From Shinisaurus crocodilurus (taxonomy: Eukaryota > Chordata > Lepidosauria > Squamata > Shinisauridae), in NCBI GenBank assembly GCA_021292165.1, contig CM037877.1, forward strand, positions 206,316,715 to 206,380,714: DNA of 64,000 nt. Reading direction: 5' to 3'. The notes beneath the pieces are model-generated. The model saw only the letters and a program-made list of their open reading frames with translations, did not search any database and was not told where the DNA came from. The translations under genes and the position numbers were made by a program. Shown piece after piece: positions 60,391-64,000 of this stretch. Each line of letters opens with the position of its first letter. The stretch's first letter is position 1.

Positions 60391-61225
60391 CAGGGCCGGT
60401 GCTACCATTGTTGTGATATGTATCACATTCACAAGCTGGAGCACATTGTTTACAACATGGAAGGAACAGAATGGCGGGTAAACAAGTTTGTTGTGTCTTT
60501 CTAGAATCTCATGTTTTCGCAGGGGTTACTAAAGTGTGAGAACAATATGAGCTGGTCACATGGTTTGTATGTTCTGATGACGTATTAACTTGTTGTCTGT
60601 CTGAAGCCATTTTAGAGAGGAGCAGGACTGTTCTCTCTCCTCACTCTTTTCTTCTGACTATTGCTTGCTGGACTTATGCAACAATGTAGCGTTTTTGCTG
60701 AGGTGGGGTAAAGCTCAACTTGCTCCACTGGAATAAATGCTTGCTATGCATTGTACTCTGCACAGGGACTGTAACTAGGAAATGTATACTCTGTAGAATA
60801 TTACTTTGCTAAGTAAATAAACAGGTAGAATAGACCTGTGGAGTTACAGAGTTTTTTCCTTGCTATCTGCAAACGGGGGAGCTGGCTGCTGGAGTCAGAT
60901 TACAGGCTGGAAAGCTGGCTGGCTGATTGCAACTGAAACGCTGCACGCTGCGCAGAGAGAGGGGGAGAAAGATCTGGATTTCTGTGTGTGGATAAATGGG
61001 CCTCTACACACGAACAGGATTTTTAATCTCCCATCTCGCACACACGGGGCTCTGCTGTCACTCACGCGCCATCAACCATTAGGCCAGCTAGGCAGCTGCC
61101 TAGGGCGCAGGGCTAAAGAGGGCACCAGAAACGCCTTGAAAAAAATACAGCGCTCTCAAGTGGGAAGGGGGGGTGCTAAATATCTGATCTTGCCTAGGGC
61201 ACCAAACTGCCTTGCACTGGTCCTG
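60391..61225. mobile_element. hAT element, CAGGGCCGG family, split by a solo LTR
   Basis: Starts CAGGGCCGGTGCTACCAT and ends TTGCACTGGTCCTG, with the 8-bp duplication AGCCTAAG at 60383-60390 and 61226-61233, perfect. The LTR at 60409-61074 splits it. Without the insert it is only about 165 bp and lacks the GC-rich arrays of the other copies. Confidence 0.9.
60409..61074 (+). mobile_element. Solo LTR of an endogenous retrovirus-like element
   Basis: A 666-bp insert starting TGTTGTG and ending CATCA (TG..CA ends). The 5-bp target duplication ACCAT lies at 60404-60408 and 61075-61079. It carries AATAAA signals near 60742 and 60816, consistent with an LTR R region. No gag, pol or env sequence and no second LTR, so it is a solo LTR left by recombination. 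Orientation is inferred from the AATAAA signals. Confidence 0.75.
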
Positions 61226-62504
61226 AGCCTAAGGGTGCAATACTACTACATTGCTGCCTGCTAGACAGAAGTGTCCAATCTTGAAGGCTTCTGAGAATCC
61301 TATGCCTTGCCGGGCTGCTGCCAGTAGGCGGGGGAGGAGCAGCCGGAGGCTATTTTCACTCCTCTGTCCTCCTTTTCAGCATTTCCCACTAGATGGGCCT
61401 TTGATGGAGGGGATGGAGCTTGGGCAGCTTTAGGATGTTGGCCACTCCTCCTCTCTGCCTCCGTAACCCACCGGCACACACCCAACTTTTTCCTCTCCCC
61501 GTTCTCTTCTGAGGTCGTGACAATGACCATGAGTGTCCAATGACAATGACCAATGACCATGGAGTGTCCAATGACAATGACCAATGACAATGACTCCATG
61601 GAGTGTCCCATAGCAGAAGGAAGGCAGTGAGGCTTCGAACAGGAATGTTCATCTACGAGGTCGTAGCTCTGTAGGTCGTTATCGGGACTGGCCCAAACAT
61701 CACAGAGAGCTTTAACACTGAGGAGTCTGGGTCTGATTCCAAAACAGAGAGGGATCATTTAGACCAGTATTGTCTTGGAAACCTCAGGGCCGGGGAACCT
61801 GGCGCAGCCTGACTCTGCAACTGATGACATGCCAATGTGTGATCTGACCCAGCTGCAAGATAAGGTGTCATGTCACAGCCCTGATTTATTGCCGGAGATG
61901 GTGGGAACTAGAGAAGGAGAAGATTCTGAGGAGGGGGATCAGGGAACTCACCCAGGGCGAGACATCAAAACAAGAGGGAAGAGCAACGGCGCCCCCTGAG
62001 GCGTTCTCTGCATTTATGGGCTAAAGGTTTAGGTTGGGAACAGTGGTCAGAAGAGGGGCATTAACTAGGCCTACCTGGTTTTTAAAGTAGGCCCCAGCTC
62101 ACAAGACCTCGTGGAGATCAGTGTCTTTAATGCTTGGATATCTACCAGGCTGGAATTCTCTTAGTAACTCTATGAAGTCTTGTTTATGATAATTTGGTAT
62201 CAAGTTTATGTATGACAACCTTTTGCCAGGACCTACGATGCTGAAAGGACTTTAGCTTAAGAATGTCTTTCCTGAGTCAAGTTGAGGAACCCTTCCAGTG
62301 AAGAAGCCAACCGTTTGTGGTGGTGAGTTGAAGTGCTGCAAGCTATTTCACAAGTCTTTGGAGTGCGCATATGTGTAACCTGTTCTAAGAAAATAAAAGC
62401 CTGAATACAAAAAGGTAGCCTAGCTGCCACAGTCGGAGCCATAGAATTGATCTGTAAATTGAGCTATTGAGACATTGCAGCCCAAAACTGGGCTTAACTC
62501 TAGA

Positions 62505-62665
62505 AAACCCAAGTTCAGGTTACACCACTGCTATGGGCCCATTGTGTGCCCTTGGTCATGTCATGGCCTATCTAGTCTGAACCTCAATTCCTCACTGATA
62601 AAATTGGAATAAGGGAGACCTATCACACACAGTTATTGTGAGGAAGAAATGAAACAAATGCAATT
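62505..62665 (+). mobile_element. MIR/CORE-SINE-like fragment
   Basis: TGCCCTTGGTCATGTCATGG, then GAACCTCAATTCCTCACTG, ATAAAATTGGAATAAG and TTATTGTGAGGAAGAAATGA. This follows the order of the MIR core and its Leu-tRNA-type tail. It is diverged, as expected for an old element. Confidence 0.65.
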
Positions 62666-64000
62666 TAAAGAGAAAGGGAAAGGAGTCAGTGGGCTTTGAA
62701 TAAACACAAAAAGAGTGTGATTGGGTTTATTGAGCCAAAATATTTAGTAGATATATGGCTCTTCGTACAAAATTTCCCCTGCCCATCCTGTCTCTTTCAC
62801 TTTCTTCCCAAATAGAAATTTTTCCATATTGGGTTCCTGTTGCTGTTTCAAGTGCAGTTTGAGCTTCCAAGATCAGATCTATATCTAAATTCCATTTACA
62901 ATTTTTTGTCCTAAGCCTGGAGGATTACATTAGGAGCAATCACGATATTTGTCAGAAGCTCTGAACTTTTCTCCACATTTGATTTCTTCCACCTCTGTCT
63001 GCTATTATAAAAAAAAAAAGTCGGCTTGACTCTCAACAAACAGTAGGGGCACGTTGAAACCACAGGCTCTCATGTTCCTCTTCTGGTGTTCTAGCAAACA
63101 CCTGCTGATGCAAGAAATAGTCCCGGGGGGAACCTTTTCTACAGGGATACCCCATGCAGGGCTCACTCTGAGAACAGAAGCCAGCCATGTGGACACCTCA
63201 TGCTGTCTTGGTCAACTTTGTAGAAAGATGAGGGACGAGCATGAACCAAACCACCTTGCATTCCATAACAGGGAAAACGTATTCCAGTGCCTGGTCAGAA
63301 CCACTGGCAGATACATTGCTTTTCTGGGTGTTTTCCCTGGCTGATCTGGAGTTGCACTGAGCCCCTTATGGAGGTTTGTATTTAAGCAGGAATAGCCCAG
63401 GCTGTGGTTATCCATTGCTTCTCCATGGGATGTGGCTGCCACTGGTTGTTGTCAATGAAAGGATATTGTAGTAAACTCGTCTGTACTCTGGTTCAATCTG
63501 GCACTTTCCTTGCACTTACAGCAATCATTGCTTTCAACCTCATAGGCTATTTCTAGCTACATTTTTTTTAAAAAAAAACATCAATCAAACGTGACTTTTC
63601 TTTCTTCCTTGCAAAAACCTTCTTCATCCTGCTTCCTGTCTGGCCGTGTACCAAACTGGCACATGCTGTGGAGTGCAGTGGAACAGCTTCCAAGAAAGCC
63701 CAGTCACCTGACTCTCGGTTCTCATCTAAAAGTGGCCCCCACCAGTTGCCTTTTCTTTGCAGAAATGGTTTCCTCCCCTTTAACAAGCTGAAAATTTAAA
63801 GGGCAGGGAAACACATGGCACAGAAATGAGCCAAGCCAAAAGAAAAACAAATCCGTGGGAGATGAGGACTTTTGTTTAATCATCGGGTTGTGCTGTGCTG
63901 CCTCTGCGAAGCGGAGCCGGTGAAGGGACAGGGGGCAAGCAGAGAGGGCTGCAGTCTATTAAACTCCCTTTGAGAGCCCGCCAGACTGACAACAGCTGGA

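Larger units (their letters stand above)
42066..64000. other. Intergenic flank downstream of MDFI
   Basis: No supported protein-coding gene. In mammals the next gene is TFEB on the opposite strand, but no TFEB exon was recognised on the minus strand. Most of the stretch is mobile DNA listed separately. About 46150-47420, 47910-48450, 48790-49330, 50160-52050, 53640-54340, 54630-55980, 59940-60380, 61230-62500 and 62690-64000 hold no feature I can classify. Confidence 0.6.

Noticed and set aside
61775..61999. 74-codon acidic plus-strand ORF after a CAATGACCATGG tandem stretch
   Set aside because: No family recognised, no splice context, and the region resembles retroelement-derived or unclassified sequence.
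42066..64000. TFEB exons expected downstream of MDFI by mammalian synteny
   Set aside because: No bHLH-zip or TFEB-like coding segment was seen on the minus strand; TFEB may lie beyond the window.

Overview
The window is vertebrate nuclear DNA, almost certainly from a squamate reptile. The evidence is the set of interspersed repeats: tRNA-derived SINEs of the Sauria type, several CR1 LINE fragments (two closely similar), L2 tails, a MIR/CORE-SINE-like piece, and many hAT and Tc1/mariner-Tigger-like DNA transposons with clean target-site duplications. No bacterial operons, CRISPR arrays, rRNA or tRNA genes were seen. The species cannot be named from this sequence.

One protein-coding gene is supported: MDFI (MyoD family inhibitor, I-mfa), on the plus strand. 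Three coding exons are visible at 20665-20886, 37471-37737 and 40419-40675. All three enter in the same codon phase, and they end in the cysteine-rich I-mfa domain and a stop codon. The very short first coding part (about five or six codons, judged from the mammalian protein) was not found and probably lies upstream. Positions 1-20664 are then the end of the first coding intron. The 3' UTR runs to a poly(A) signal at 42041, and everything after about 42065 looks intergenic.

Layout: 1-20664, MDFI upstream intron with an RTE-like LINE tail, CR1, L2, a recent 280-bp duplication, a three-level nest of DNA transposons (9946-11060), its sister copy (13321-15261), a GC-rich hAT element (18511-19148), a foldback element (19259-19736) and a GACTCGAGTC-rich hAT element (19924-20612) that ends 52 bp before an MDFI exon. 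20887-37470, intron with CR1, SINEs, palindromic MITEs and a second GACTCGAGTC hAT. 37738-40418, small intron. 40676-42065, 3' UTR. 42066-64000, repeat-dense flank with Tigger-like elements, a second GC-rich hAT (45154-45873), a third GACTCGAGTC hAT that still encodes a hAT dimerisation domain (52396-53378), a recent mosaic insertion next to a Helitron-like element (57100-59226) that carries CCAAT/octamer repeats and a G-rich minisatellite, and a solo LTR nested in a hAT element (60391-61225).

The strongest observations concern genome structure: nested transposons with readable target-site duplications, a template-switch-like mosaic, and an MDFI exon squeezed between two DNA transposons. All alignments were done by eye. 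Family names for repeats come from recognised motifs, not database searches.
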